64,000 bases of DNA, taken from positions 3,070,501 to 3,134,500 of the forward strand of contig NZ_CP043930.1 in the NCBI RefSeq assembly GCF_009720525.1, in the 5' to 3' direction. Source of the DNA: Gimesia benthica. GTDB lineage: Bacteria > Planctomycetota > Planctomycetia > Planctomycetales > Planctomycetaceae. Under the pieces are notes generated by a model that saw nothing but the letters and a program-made list of their open reading frames with translations, was not told where the DNA came from and searched no databases. This document shows, in pieces, positions 9,401 through 19,723 of this stretch (position 1 is the stretch's first letter; every line of letters starts with the position of its first letter). Both the position numbers and the translations under genes were made by a program.

Positions 9401-11673
9401 CACCCGTAGAGCCAGCCGTCCGGTCCCCAGATGAACGAGTTCAATGTTTCGTGCGTATCTTCGTAATGCCAGCCATCCAGCAGAATCTCTGGTTCTCCGT
9501 CTGGCTTATCGTCGCCGTTCTTATCGGGAATGAACAGCAGGTACGGCGCCTGCCCCACCCACACGCCGCCAAAGCCGACTTCCAGACCGCTCACCAGGTT
9601 CAGCTTCTCCTGAAAGACCTTCCGCGTCTCAAATTTACCGTCGGCATCTTTATCTTCGAAAATCAGAATCCGGTCTTTCCCTTTTCCCTCCGGCTGCTTG
9701 CTGGGATAGGCATACGATTCCGCCACCCACAAACGCCCGCGATCGTCAATCGTCATCGCGATCGGCTGCTGCACATCGGGTTCGGCAGCAACCAGCGAGA
9801 CCGAAAACCCATCCGGTACCGACATCACTTCCGCCGCTTTCTTTCCGGGCAGACCGTCATACTTTTGTGTATGCTCCTGCGCGAGGGCTCCACTGTCCGC
9901 TACTTCCAGTTGTGCTGGCTGTTTATCGTGGAAACGGAAATGATCGAAGTTAATGTGTCCCCAGCCTCCCTTATGCTGATCCACCAGCCGAATAAAGATC
10001 TCTTTCCCCTGGTATTTCGTCAGATCTACCAGCTCCTGGTGCATCCGCTCATTGTTGCGACCACTGGCTTTCGCAATCACCTTATTCGTCGCCCGGTCCA
10101 CAATTTCGACCCGCGTCGAATCGTGACTCCCGCCACCGACATAAAACGTGGCATAAGGATGTGTCACATTGATCGAAGCCGAAGACAGTGTCCCCACGGG
10201 GACATCTTCCAGAACTTCATAAGTGCCTACCCAGAACTGCCCCTGGTGATTGCTCACCATATCACGACGACGCGCCTTGACCGTATCCCCTTTGACCGGC
10301 TGCGAACGGAATGCCTCTCCCTCCGCAACCCAGTCTTTCAGATCACCGGTCTCAAAATCGAGATTCAACCGCCGTCCGTCAGCATTTGTGGCAAAATGCT
10401 CGCCCGGCTTGAGCTCATTTTTCACCGAGACTTTCTTAGGCACATACTTTTTCGGCTGTGCCTGCTTCCAGGTCGCTTCATCTACTTTCACCTGTTTATG
10501 CTTCAGCAGATACGTACCCGACTTATTCCCCACCACCAGATCCGGGAGCTTGTTCCCCGTCACATCGCCAGCGACCACCTGGGTCCCCACTCCCGACTTG
10601 TCATTGATCTGGTAAGGCAGAAAATCCACGCCCTTCGGCGTCCGCACAATTTTGAACCAGTAGTTGACCGGCGGTTCTTTGGCCCCCGGGTCATGCCCCT
10701 GATGCGCCCAGAACCGTTTCCCGGTTACAATATCCTTAACGCCGTCACCATCCATGTCTACCAGATCGACGGCGTGCAGCTGCGAGAAGACTACGCCATA
10801 CTTGTTCTCTTCCGGCTTGCTCCCCATGATCGGATGCTCGACGAACGTAATCTCGCCATCTTTCTTGACGTTTTCAAACCAGGAGAGACCGTATGCGTGG
10901 GCCGCTTTACTGGTGATCACATCCTGGTCCCCGTCGCCATCCACGTCGTAGGCATACATCTGAGAACCGCCCGCACCAGTAAACTTAAACGGGTGCCGTG
11001 TCCAGAAACCGGCTTTCTGCAGATCAGCCGGCTGTTCCCACCAGCCATTCTTCTCGAGGATGTCCTGCTTTCCGTCGCCATTCACATCCCCCACACCCAG
11101 CCCGTGTGTAAAGCGACCATACTTCAGATTGGGCGAGACCGCATGAAAGCTCCAGGGCTTCGTCGGATCTTTTCCCGGCCCTGCATAGCCAAGTTGTCCC
11201 CCCGTGTGGAACACCAGTTCCGGCTCTCCATCTCCCGTCAGGTCGGTATAAGTTGGCGACTCGTTATCGACCACCGGATGCGCCAGGTACCGCTTCCAGT
11301 GCCCCGACTGTTTCTGCGGATTCGCATACCAGTAAGCTTCCTTACCGGGGAACCCGATGATCACGATGTCGGGCCACTCATCCTTGTTGACATCATTCAC
11401 AAACGCAAAGAAGTTGTCGGAATAGCCGTTGATGCTCCATTCCTTGACCGGATAGTACTCGTGCTTCGTTTTGAAGTCTGGCCCCGCGTACCAGTACGGT
11501 CCGGAAATCAGATCCTGGTGACCGTCCCGGTTCAGATCGCCGAAGGTCGCCCCTTCTGCATAGAACTTATCACCCAACTGCAGACGGTCAAACTGGTGGA
11601 GCGTGAACTCCTCTGCAGCAGCCAGCGGTGCCGCCAGAATCAGCGATAACAGGAACAGGGAGTAACGAGCCAT
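6449..11673 (-). CDS. Giant secreted FG-GAP / PVC haem dehydrogenase / HEAT / cytochrome c / DUF1080 protein, frame broken near 3' end
   Basis: About 1741 residues once one G is restored at 6547-6550. It has a signal peptide (1-20, ending PLAAAEE). Residues about 25-400 carry FG-GAP/VCBS calcium-type repeats (DLNRDGHQD, DVNGDGKQD, DVDGDGDQD, DMDGDGVKD). About 430-600 is a carbohydrate-binding-like beta region. About 650-1000 is the PVC-type membrane-bound dehydrogenase propeller (GFSVSLVAAEPDVQQPIAM, RLWVAESYAYP). About 1040-1400 is HEAT-like. A class I cytochrome c motif CQQCH lies at about 1435-1439. DUF1080, the 3-keto-disaccharide hydrolase family, runs from about 1575 to the end. Without the correction the ORF runs to 6310 and crosses the DinB gene. 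It follows the Gfo/Idh gene after 67 bp in the same direction. Inferred role: periplasmic oxidation, then cleavage, of a glycan. Confidence 0.85.
6547..6550 (-). other. Frameshift site in the giant DUF1080 fusion gene
   Basis: The coding strand has GGGG. A fifth G gives the expected DUF1080 ending (AKSGILAFQIHSGGPMEVRF, then KDLELRLDPPRD and a TAA at 6449-6451) and ends the gene before the convergent DinB gene. Confidence 0.9.
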
Positions 11674-11740
11674 AACGGTCCCCTCGAATATCTATGTGAA
11701 TGATGTCGATATATCAAATGCTTACAGTGACGTACGCCAG

Positions 11741-12856
11741 TTATTCCAGTGTGAACTCGGGCAGCTTGCGGATCTCGCCCCCTGCCACGGCAGACTCATG
11801 TGCCAGAATTCCTACGCTGGTCCAGTTCGCAGACAGCGGGGCGTTCGGCCAGGGATCAGTATCTTCCACCAGCGACTTCAGAAACGCATGCACCAGGTGC
11901 GGATGCGAACCACCGTGCCCGGCCCCCTGCAGAAACGAGAGATGGTCCGCGTCGTGTATCGCCCGGGTGAAATTCTGAATCTCAGGCGGCAGCAGATGCG
12001 CGTAATCGGGCACTTCCACACGCTCGGGAATTTCGGGTTCCGGCTTCTTCGCTGTGTGCAGCACCGGGTTCTCCCCTTCGATCAGAGGCCACTCAAATGA
12101 TTTTTTCGTGCCATACACGTCCACCGATTCCCGGTACTGCCGCGCGGTATCAAACAGGAACCGCCAGATGTGAGCCGCGACATCAGAATCCTTGATTTTA
12201 ATGTGACACGTCTCCACAGCGAATTTGTTGCCCGACTTTTCCGCGATGTCGTCGTTCACGGTCCCGGAACCAAAGCAGCTCACATACTCGGCCCGACCGT
12301 TGACCATCCCCAGTACCGGACTCACCACGTGCGTCGCATAGTGCATCGGGATCATCCGCTCCCAGTACTCGGGCCAGCCTTCCATGTCCTGCGGGTGACT
12401 GGCCTGCATGTACTGAATCTTGCCCAGCTCCCCTTTGTCGTACATCTCCTTGATGAAGAGAAACTCGCGGCTGTAAACTACCGTCTCCATCATCATGTAT
12501 TTCAGTCCGGTCTCTTTGACCGTCTTGACGATTTCTTCGCACTCCGCCACCGTCGTTGCCATCGGCACCGTACACGCCACGTGCTTCCCTGCCTTCAACG
12601 CTTTAATCGACTGCGGAGCATGATCGGGAATCGGCGTGTTAATATGAACGGCATCCACATCAGGATCCGCCAGCAGTTCATCGTAAGAGGTATAACGTTT
12701 CTCAATCCCGAACGTATCGCCGATCTCGTTCAGATGATCTTCCGAACGCTGACAGATCGCATGCATGTTGGCATTCGGATGCGCCTGGTAAATGGGAATG
12801 AACTCGGCACCAAATCCCAGACCGACAATCGCGACATTCATCTGTTTCTCACTCAT
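11741..12856 (-). CDS. Gfo/Idh/MocA family oxidoreductase
   Basis: A 371-residue NAD(P)-dependent oxidoreductase. The N-terminal Rossmann motif is VAIVGLGFGAEFIP; the acidic strand end of the next repeat is replaced by HAICQRSEDH. The family signature around the nicotinamide appears as AGKHVACTVPMATTVAECEEI, with TVPM in place of the common EKPL/EKPM, an unusual variant lacking the Glu-Lys pair. Soluble, with no Tat or Sec signal. SD AAGGA before the ATG. It is the first gene of an operon with the giant DUF1080 fusion and is divergent from a XylR-type regulator, so a sugar or sugar-acid substrate is likely. The exact substrate is unknown. Confidence 0.85.
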   Translation of the reverse strand: MSEKQMNVAIVGLGFGAEFIPIYQAHPNANMHAICQRSEDHLNEIGDTFGIEKRYTSYDELLADPDVDAVHINTPIPDHAPQSIKALKAGKHVACTVPMATTVAECEEIVKTVKETGLKYMMMETVVYSREFLFIKEMYDKGELGKIQYMQASHPQDMEGWPEYWERMIPMHYATHVVSPVLGMVNGRAEYVSCFGSGTVNDDIAEKSGNKFAVETCHIKIKDSDVAAHIWRFLFDTARQYRESVDVYGTKKSFEWPLIEGENPVLHTAKKPEPEIPERVEVPDYAHLLPPEIQNFTRAIHDADHLSFLQGAGHGGSHPHLVHAFLKSLVEDTDPWPNAPLSANWTSVGILAHESAVAGGEIRKLPEFTLE

Positions 12857-12975
12857 GGCATTCCTTCTACGCTGCAGGAGACACTCTCTGTTTGATCCGG
12901 TTCACTCCTCGGGGGAACCCGGTCCATTTTCTTTATTGTAAATGCTCCCCTATCGAGTACCATGTAAACTTGCGC

Positions 12976-13004
12976 ATAATAAATTGAGATATTTCACCTC
13001 ACAA
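12976..13004 (-). promoter_or_regulatory. Candidate sigma70-type promoter with inverted repeat, Gfo/Idh operon
   Basis: Reading the minus strand: TTGTGA (13004-12999), a 17-bp spacer, then TATTAT (12981-12976), about 120 bp before the Gfo/Idh start. A TGAG/CTCA inverted repeat (12985-12988 and 12998-13001) lies across the spacer and is a possible operator for the divergent regulator. Predicted by eye only. Confidence 0.45.
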
Positions 13005-13123
13005 CAAAACTGCCTTCATCCATGCTATCAGGGGTCTGAGACCGTTTGCCAGACGAGCTGTCACTGAATCCCTTTAAGAATATTACATTTACGTCGCCCT
13101 CAATTCCGCCCGAAACCGGCTCC

Positions 13124-14284
13124 ATGAAATCACGCCCCTCAATCGCCCTGCTCATCGAATCATCCAACTCCTATGCCCGCGGACTCTTACGTGGCATCAT
13201 GGCTTACATTCACGAGCACCACTCCTGGTCGATCTACCTCCCCGAACATGGTCGAGGCAATGTCCCCGTCAACTGGCTCAACAGCTGGCACGGCGACGGC
13301 ATCATCGCGCGAATTGAAAATACGAAGACCGCTGAAGCCGTCGTGAACTCCGGTGTCCCGGCCGTCGATGTGAGTGCCGCCCGTCTGGCCCCCTCGCTCC
13401 CCTGGGTCGAAACCGATGACCGCGCGATCGCCTCTCTGGCCGCGCAGCACCTCATCGAACGCGGCTTCGAGCACTACGCCTTCTGTGGCGATCATCGCTT
13501 CAACTGGTCCCGCTGGCGGGAAGACCATTTCCAGAACGTCATCCAGGACTCCGGCTTTACCTGTCACGCCTATCCGCAGACAACCGGCCGCAAACAGGCG
13601 CCCCCCTGGGAAGCAGAACAGCAACGCCTGGCCGACTGGATTCAGCAACTCCCCAAACCAGTCGGCATCATGGCCTGTTACGACATTAAAGCGCAGCAAC
13701 TGCTCGATGTCTGCCGTACAGTCAACGTCTCTGTCCCCGAAGAAGTCGCCATCATCGGCGTGGACAATGACGAAATTCTCTGTAACCTCTCCGAGCCTCC
13801 CCTCTCCAGTGTGATCCCCAACACGCGTCTCACCGGCTACGAAGCAGCCGCCCTGCTCGATCGCATGATCGCCGGCGAACCGGTCTCTTCAGACGCCCAT
13901 CTCATCAAGCCCCTGGGAATTGCCACGCGCCAGTCCACCGATATCCAGGCCATCGACGACAAACTGATCTCCGACGCCGTCCGTTTCATCCGTCAGCAGG
14001 CCTGCGAAGGCATTAACGTGCAGGACGTTTTAAAGTCGGTCCCCCTCTCCCGGCGGGTCCTCGAAAGCCGCTTCCAGAAAATCATCGGCCGCTCACCACA
14101 CGAAGAGATCATGCGCATCCGCCTCGCTCGCGTGAAACAACTGCTCGAAGAAACCGAACTCCCGCTGATTGAAATCGCCAGCCGCACCGGCTTTCGCCAC
14201 TCCGAATATCTGAACGTCGCCTTCAAAAAACAGACCGGCACCACCCCCGGCCAGTTCCGCCGCGAACAAAAACAGACGCGTTGA
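13124..14284 (+). CDS. XylR-type regulator (sugar-binding domain plus AraC HTH)
   Basis: About 386 residues from the ATG at 13124; a TTG at 13046 would add 26 residues of no family resemblance. The N-terminal part (about 1-270) is a LacI/periplasmic-binding-like sensor (PSIALLIESSNSYARGLLRG, GIMACYDIKAQQLLDVCR, EEVAIIGVDNDEILCNLSEP). The C-terminal 100 residues are an AraC-type double HTH ending LIEIASRTGFRHSEYLNVAF and TPGQFRRE. This matches the xylose-regulator XylR family, which activates sugar catabolic genes on ligand binding. Divergent placement suggests control of the Gfo/Idh-DUF1080 operon. The ligand is not known. Confidence 0.88.
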   Translation: MKSRPSIALLIESSNSYARGLLRGIMAYIHEHHSWSIYLPEHGRGNVPVNWLNSWHGDGIIARIENTKTAEAVVNSGVPAVDVSAARLAPSLPWVETDDRAIASLAAQHLIERGFEHYAFCGDHRFNWSRWREDHFQNVIQDSGFTCHAYPQTTGRKQAPPWEAEQQRLADWIQQLPKPVGIMACYDIKAQQLLDVCRTVNVSVPEEVAIIGVDNDEILCNLSEPPLSSVIPNTRLTGYEAAALLDRMIAGEPVSSDAHLIKPLGIATRQSTDIQAIDDKLISDAVRFIRQQACEGINVQDVLKSVPLSRRVLESRFQKIIGRSPHEEIMRIRLARVKQLLEETELPLIEIASRTGFRHSEYLNVAFKKQTGTTPGQFRREQKQTR

Positions 14285-14413
14285 ACTACATTCTCAAAAA
14301 ATATCAAATCCACGCGTGATCTTTCCCTGCTTCTCCCGCCTGAATCAGAGAGCCGGTCGCATTACTGCCGCACCGCCCCTCCAATTTCCGCATTCAGATG
14401 AGAGGTCACCCCG

Positions 14414-14764
14414 ATGCAACAATTTCAGGCATCCCCCTTTAAACGATTTCATCTCCTGGCTTACACCATCTTCTGGGGCGGAGAATTCCTCATCATGCTA
14501 CTGGCGTATCTCGTAAAACAGGTTTTCAACATCACCCCACATGGAATGGACATCCTGATGATCGGACCGGCGTGGGTCATCATGTTTGTGGGGGCGGTCC
14601 TGTTATTGATCGGAAACTTTCATCTGCATCTCATCGGAAACCGAGTTACCGATCTGATCCTGGGTCTGGTCAGTGCCATCATTCAGGCGGGAGCCAATTT
14701 TGTAGCCTGGTTCGTTATCTGGTTCATCTTTCTCACCGAAGTACTGGGTATTAATATCTGTTGA
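14414..14764 (+). CDS. Small membrane protein, unknown function
   Basis: 116 residues with three to four hydrophobic segments: about 12-35 (LLAYTIFWGGEFLIMLLAYL), 46-68 (ILMIGPAWVIMFVGAVLLLI) and 78-113 (one long or two short). No family recognised. The ATG has a GAGAGG site nine bases upstream and codon use looks coding. It lies between the regulator and the acyltransferase gene in the same direction, with gaps of about 120 bp on each side, so no operon is implied. Confidence 0.6.
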   Translation: MQQFQASPFKRFHLLAYTIFWGGEFLIMLLAYLVKQVFNITPHGMDILMIGPAWVIMFVGAVLLLIGNFHLHLIGNRVTDLILGLVSAIIQAGANFVAWFVIWFIFLTEVLGINIC

Positions 14765-14881
14765 GGGTTCAGCAAATTCAGAACTATCCTGTTTCAATTC
14801 GTCCAGCAAACCGTATATTAATAGAGATTAATACTTAGCACATTTGCTTTTTCCTTAATCTCGACGAATTGATAAAACAGC

Positions 14882-16111
14882 ATGACAGACACCGCCCCGG
14901 CTGCGACCGCTGACAAGAACCGGAAACGCATCGTCTCCCTCGACCAGTTCCGGGGCTACACTGTAGCGGGCATGTTCCTTGTGAACTACATGGGCTTCTT
15001 CATCCTTTGCCCGGTCGTGCTCAAGCATCACAATACTTACTGCAGCTACGCCGACACGATCATGCCCCACTTTCTTTTCGCGGTCGGCTTTGCTTATCGG
15101 CTGACCTTCGGCAGACGGATACAGACCCAGGGCGCCGTCTCAGCTTACCTGCGCGTAGTCAGACGCCTGCTGGGACTGGTACTGGTCTCACTGATCATCT
15201 ACCGCGTCTCACCGGTCGCGAAAAGCTGGAGCGAGCTGCAGTCGATCGGCGTCTGGGGTGCCATTGCCGATCCACTCAAACGCAACTGGTTCCAGACGCT
15301 GATGCACATCGCCGTCACCTCGCTCTGGATCACTCCCGTTATCCGCGCCCGGGCCTCCGTGCGGATCGTCTACATGCTCTTTTCCGCCGCCGCGCACGTG
15401 GTGCTCTCGTACTACTTTTATTTCACCTGGGTCAACTCGCCCCCTAACGGCATCGACGGCGGACCGCTGGGCTTTCTGACCTGGACCATCCCCGCCATCA
15501 TCGGCACGCTCGCCTGCGACTGGGTCGTGGAAGCAGAAGGCTTGCCCCGCATCAAACCCATTCTGTTCTGGTCGTGTGTGTTGATGCTTTCAGGCTGGAT
15601 CATCTCCTGTGGAACCCGTCTCTATGATGTGCCCGCAATAGATCAATCCATGGCAGGCAACCAGGATCTGAAACTGGCTATCCATCCGGTCATTCCTACG
15701 GAAGCGCAATTCAAAGCCAAAGAGGGAGAGCCATTTTCCGCTTATCTGGCGGAACCTCCGTTTGTCAAACCGCCGGAGCAGGATCAGCGAAAATGGAACT
15801 ACTGGATGATGAGTCAACGGGCGGGAACGCTCTCATACCTCGTCTTCTCAGCAGGACTGTCGCTGTTCGTCTACCTGCTGTTTCACCTCGCCTGCGATCG
15901 GGGCAACCTGAATATCCCCCTGTTCCGCACGCTGGGAACCAACGCTCTCGCCGCCTACATCCTGCATGACCTCGTCATGGAATCCATCAAGCCCTTCGCG
16001 ACGAAAGACGCTCCCTGGTGGTACGCCTGGGGCAGTTTCCTGCTCTTCTTCTGGATCACCTGGCTGATTGTCCGGCATCTGGAGAAGAACCAGATCCACC
16101 TCAAACTCTGA
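14882..16111 (+). CDS. HGSNAT-like / DUF5009 membrane acyltransferase
   Basis: 409 residues with about nine or ten membrane segments. The N-terminus carries the family block RIVSLDQFRGYTVAGMFLVN followed by HFLFAVGFAYRLTFGRR, as in bacterial relatives of heparan-alpha-glucosaminide N-acetyltransferase. These are thought to move acetyl groups across the inner membrane onto sugars. A hydrophilic stretch at about 255-310 separates two membrane halves. No clear SD before the ATG at 14882. It ends 7 bp from the convergent chemoreceptor gene. The substrate is unknown; envelope or stalk glycan is only a guess. Confidence 0.75.
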   Translation: MTDTAPAATADKNRKRIVSLDQFRGYTVAGMFLVNYMGFFILCPVVLKHHNTYCSYADTIMPHFLFAVGFAYRLTFGRRIQTQGAVSAYLRVVRRLLGLVLVSLIIYRVSPVAKSWSELQSIGVWGAIADPLKRNWFQTLMHIAVTSLWITPVIRARASVRIVYMLFSAAAHVVLSYYFYFTWVNSPPNGIDGGPLGFLTWTIPAIIGTLACDWVVEAEGLPRIKPILFWSCVLMLSGWIISCGTRLYDVPAIDQSMAGNQDLKLAIHPVIPTEAQFKAKEGEPFSAYLAEPPFVKPPEQDQRKWNYWMMSQRAGTLSYLVFSAGLSLFVYLLFHLACDRGNLNIPLFRTLGTNALAAYILHDLVMESIKPFATKDAPWWYAWGSFLLFFWITWLIVRHLEKNQIHLKL

Positions 16112-16118
16112 GCCGTTT

Positions 16119-17363
16119 TTATTTCGATCGGATCGTCATCAGGAACTGGTTGACGGCCGCATTCAGACTCTCAGACTGTCGGGCAATATCGTTGGCAGCA
16201 CTAACCAGGTCACTCGTGGAGAGAAAGGTCTCCGAAGCCGTGGAAGAAACACGCTTGACGGTCTCCGATGTCGAAACCGTTTTGCCAGCGGCGTCTTTGA
16301 CGTTTTGATGAATCGTCGCAATCGCCTGGCTCTGCTCAGAAATCGACGTCGAAATCGATTCGCTGATCTCGTCTACTTTACGGATCGTACTGCTCACGGT
16401 CGCAATATTCGTCACCGCGTCATGCACTACTTCCTGGATCTGGCGAATGTGCTCGGTAATATGATTGGTGGCCCGCGCGGTATCCTGTGCCAGGTTTTTC
16501 ACTTCAGAAGCCACGACCGCAAACCCCGCTCCCGCCTCGCCGGCACGCGCCGCTTCGATCGTCGCATTCAATGCCAGCAGATTCGTCTGCTTCGCGATAT
16601 CAGCAATCATCTTGGCGAAGGAACCGATGTCATTCGTCGCCTCCACCAGCCCAGACATGAACTCACGGGCATGCTCGCTCTCATTGACCGCCTGCTGCAC
16701 CACCTCTGTAGACTGTTTGACCCGGTCATCGATCTGCTGGATCGAATGATTCAACTGCACCGTCGAATCCGCCACCACATCGACATTCTGTGCGGTCTGG
16801 TCAATCGATTCGACGGCCATATTCGTTTCGAGAATCGCCCGTTCGGTCACGGATTTCAAAGATTGAACCGTGGCGTGCAGCTGTGTGGCGGCTGCGGAAA
16901 CAATCGTTGAAATCCCCTGCACTTCCTGCTCGAATTCATCCGCCATCTCCAGACGTCTGTTTTCAGTCCGTTGCAGTTCCTCTGCCTGGTATTTCATCTT
17001 TTGTCCCGCTTCGTTGATCACTTCAGAAGCATGCCGGAAAGTACCCCGCATACCTTTCAGCAATACCTTGCGGAAGAATTTCCCATGAGCGGCGGCATTC
17101 AATGAAGCCTTGGATTCGCGTACAAACGCGTCCGTGTAATCCAGTAGTCCATTGACCGAAACCAGCGCGCGTCCCAGATCACCGTCCGCATCGATATGCA
17201 GCAGGCGAACTTCCAGATTCCCAGCTGCTGCAGACTCGCAGACATCCGCCAGCTGTTTGACCCAGCGGCGATAATGTTCCAGTTCCGCACGTTCCTCATG
17301 CGTGAGAGGAGACGTGGAACGTTCTTCTCCAGTCGACTGCGCGGCTGCTTCCAGTTTCAGCAT
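16119..17363 (-). CDS. Soluble methyl-accepting chemotaxis-type protein
   Basis: 414 residues with no transmembrane segment, so a cytoplasmic chemoreceptor. Residues about 25-120 form a helical N-terminal region (RRWVKQLADVCESAAAGNLE). The signalling hairpin follows, with the highly conserved tip IAKQTNLLALNATIEAARAG and GAGFAVVASEVKNLA near 270-310. These proteins signal through CheW/CheA. The PAS-only gene lies 38 bp upstream in the same direction, and the pair together resemble an Aer receptor divided between two genes. No CheA, CheW or flagellar genes are in the window. Confidence 0.9.
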   Translation of the reverse strand: MLKLEAAAQSTGEERSTSPLTHEERAELEHYRRWVKQLADVCESAAAGNLEVRLLHIDADGDLGRALVSVNGLLDYTDAFVRESKASLNAAAHGKFFRKVLLKGMRGTFRHASEVINEAGQKMKYQAEELQRTENRRLEMADEFEQEVQGISTIVSAAATQLHATVQSLKSVTERAILETNMAVESIDQTAQNVDVVADSTVQLNHSIQQIDDRVKQSTEVVQQAVNESEHAREFMSGLVEATNDIGSFAKMIADIAKQTNLLALNATIEAARAGEAGAGFAVVASEVKNLAQDTARATNHITEHIRQIQEVVHDAVTNIATVSSTIRKVDEISESISTSISEQSQAIATIHQNVKDAAGKTVSTSETVKRVSSTASETFLSTSDLVSAANDIARQSESLNAAVNQFLMTIRSK

Positions 17364-17401
17364 GGGGGTCCCTCCGGGTTCTCTATCTTCTGTCTTAAGA
17401 G

Positions 17402-17920
17402 TTACAGGGCAAAGACATACTCATCGTATTCCATCCCGACTGCATCCAGTTGAGACAGCAGTTCCACAGTTGCATTCTGCATCCCGGTTCGCCAGTCAGA
17501 GCTGGCGCCTTCAATCCGCTTCAACGACCGGTAAAGGGGAATCACTTTCTCCAGTGCCTTACGCTCGGGTACGCGGCGACTGGAATGATAGCCACTGATC
17601 TGGCCGGACAGATTCCACGTAGGAGTAACATGGGCCAGCACCCAGTAATGGTCGCCGTTCTTACAAAGATTGACGACATAGGCAAAGATCTCCTCACCCG
17701 CCTGAATCGTATCCCACAACAGCTTGAACACACAGCGCGGCATATCCGGATGACGGATTAGATTGTGAGGCTGCCCCAGCAGTTCTTCCTCGGTGTAACC
17801 GGAGATCTCGATAAAGGTCTGATTCGCGTAAGTAATGTGTCCTTTGAGGTCCGTCTTGCTGACGATAATCTCATGATCTGCAAATGTGCGTTCCTGACCG
17901 GTTGGAATCGGGCGTTCCAT
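17402..17920 (-). CDS. Aer-like PAS domain protein
   Basis: 172 residues with a single PAS domain (about 15-125): IIVSKTDLKGHITYANQTFIEISGYTEEELLGQPHNLIRHPDMP, then GEEIFAYVVNLCKNGDHYWV. This matches the PAS of the aerotaxis receptor Aer, which binds FAD and reports redox state; flavin binding here is inferred. The last 45 residues are helical and could contact the receptor encoded 38 bp downstream. No membrane segment. The two genes probably form one transcript. Confidence 0.85.
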   Translation of the reverse strand: MERPIPTGQERTFADHEIIVSKTDLKGHITYANQTFIEISGYTEEELLGQPHNLIRHPDMPRCVFKLLWDTIQAGEEIFAYVVNLCKNGDHYWVLAHVTPTWNLSGQISGYHSSRRVPERKALEKVIPLYRSLKRIEGASSDWRTGMQNATVELLSQLDAVGMEYDEYVFAL

Positions 17921-18348
17921 GTGTGCCTTCCCTGTGCAGCGAACTCAGTAGAGATTGTCCCCAATAGACAATCAACTGACGGCGGAGTAAACCACCTGGA
18001 GACGGGAGCGCGAACAGACTAGAGACCGGCACTGACCGGATCATGCGATCGGAGGCTCCCTGACATAGAACACAGTGTCATTTCTGGACACCATAGTCAT
18101 ATATCCCTTTTCGAACCTCTGGCGTTCCGGAAATTACAAAAGAAACCAAACTATTGCGCGAGCCATTAAAAAATTCGAGTCACACGCGCAAGGTCGGGGT
18201 CCTGATTTCCCCATTAAACATGCGGCCACTACCAAAGAAGCGGTATACCCCTCCTGCTGACAGGGGCTCTCGATCATAACCGCTCAGATGTACCCTGAAA
18301 CGCGCGCATCGCGATCGCGGTCTGGTGGGGAAAGTTGAAGCTTGAAAA
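17921..18348. other. Intergenic, no gene supported
   Basis: About 430 bp between the PAS gene start and the purM stop. A 61-codon ORF at 18075-18260 has no ribosome-binding site and no family resemblance. Only the PAS-chemoreceptor promoter is expected here, and I cannot place it. Confidence 0.4.
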
Positions 18349-19425
<1,077 letters not shown>

Positions 19426-19723
19426 AATATTCAGTCGCTGTAGATAAGGAAGAGTTCAAAATCGCGTGTCAGATCTGATCCGTCCTGCAGAGCAGACCCA
19501 CTGCTCACAGCATAGCAATCCCTGCTGGAGATGGAAATCATGCGTATCGGATATTTAAACCCCATAACTGGAAAACCCGGACCCGATGGGGATTCTTTCA
19601 CATTTCTGCTTGAGATGATGCTGACGTTCACTACATCTCATCAGCGCAAGAGCATAAGATTTCCGACTGCTGAACAAGAGCTTTTGATGTTTCACAACCA
19701 GTCGTCGAAGGGAGTACTCGGGT

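Noticed and set aside
8956-11649. An 897-codon + strand ORF
   Set aside because: It lies antisense to the giant FG-GAP/PVC/DUF1080 gene, whose domains are clear, and its own sequence has no recognisable fold. A by-product of codon bias.
18075-18260. 61-codon + strand ORF in the gap before purM
   Set aside because: No ribosome-binding site, no recognisable product, composition like the surrounding non-coding DNA.
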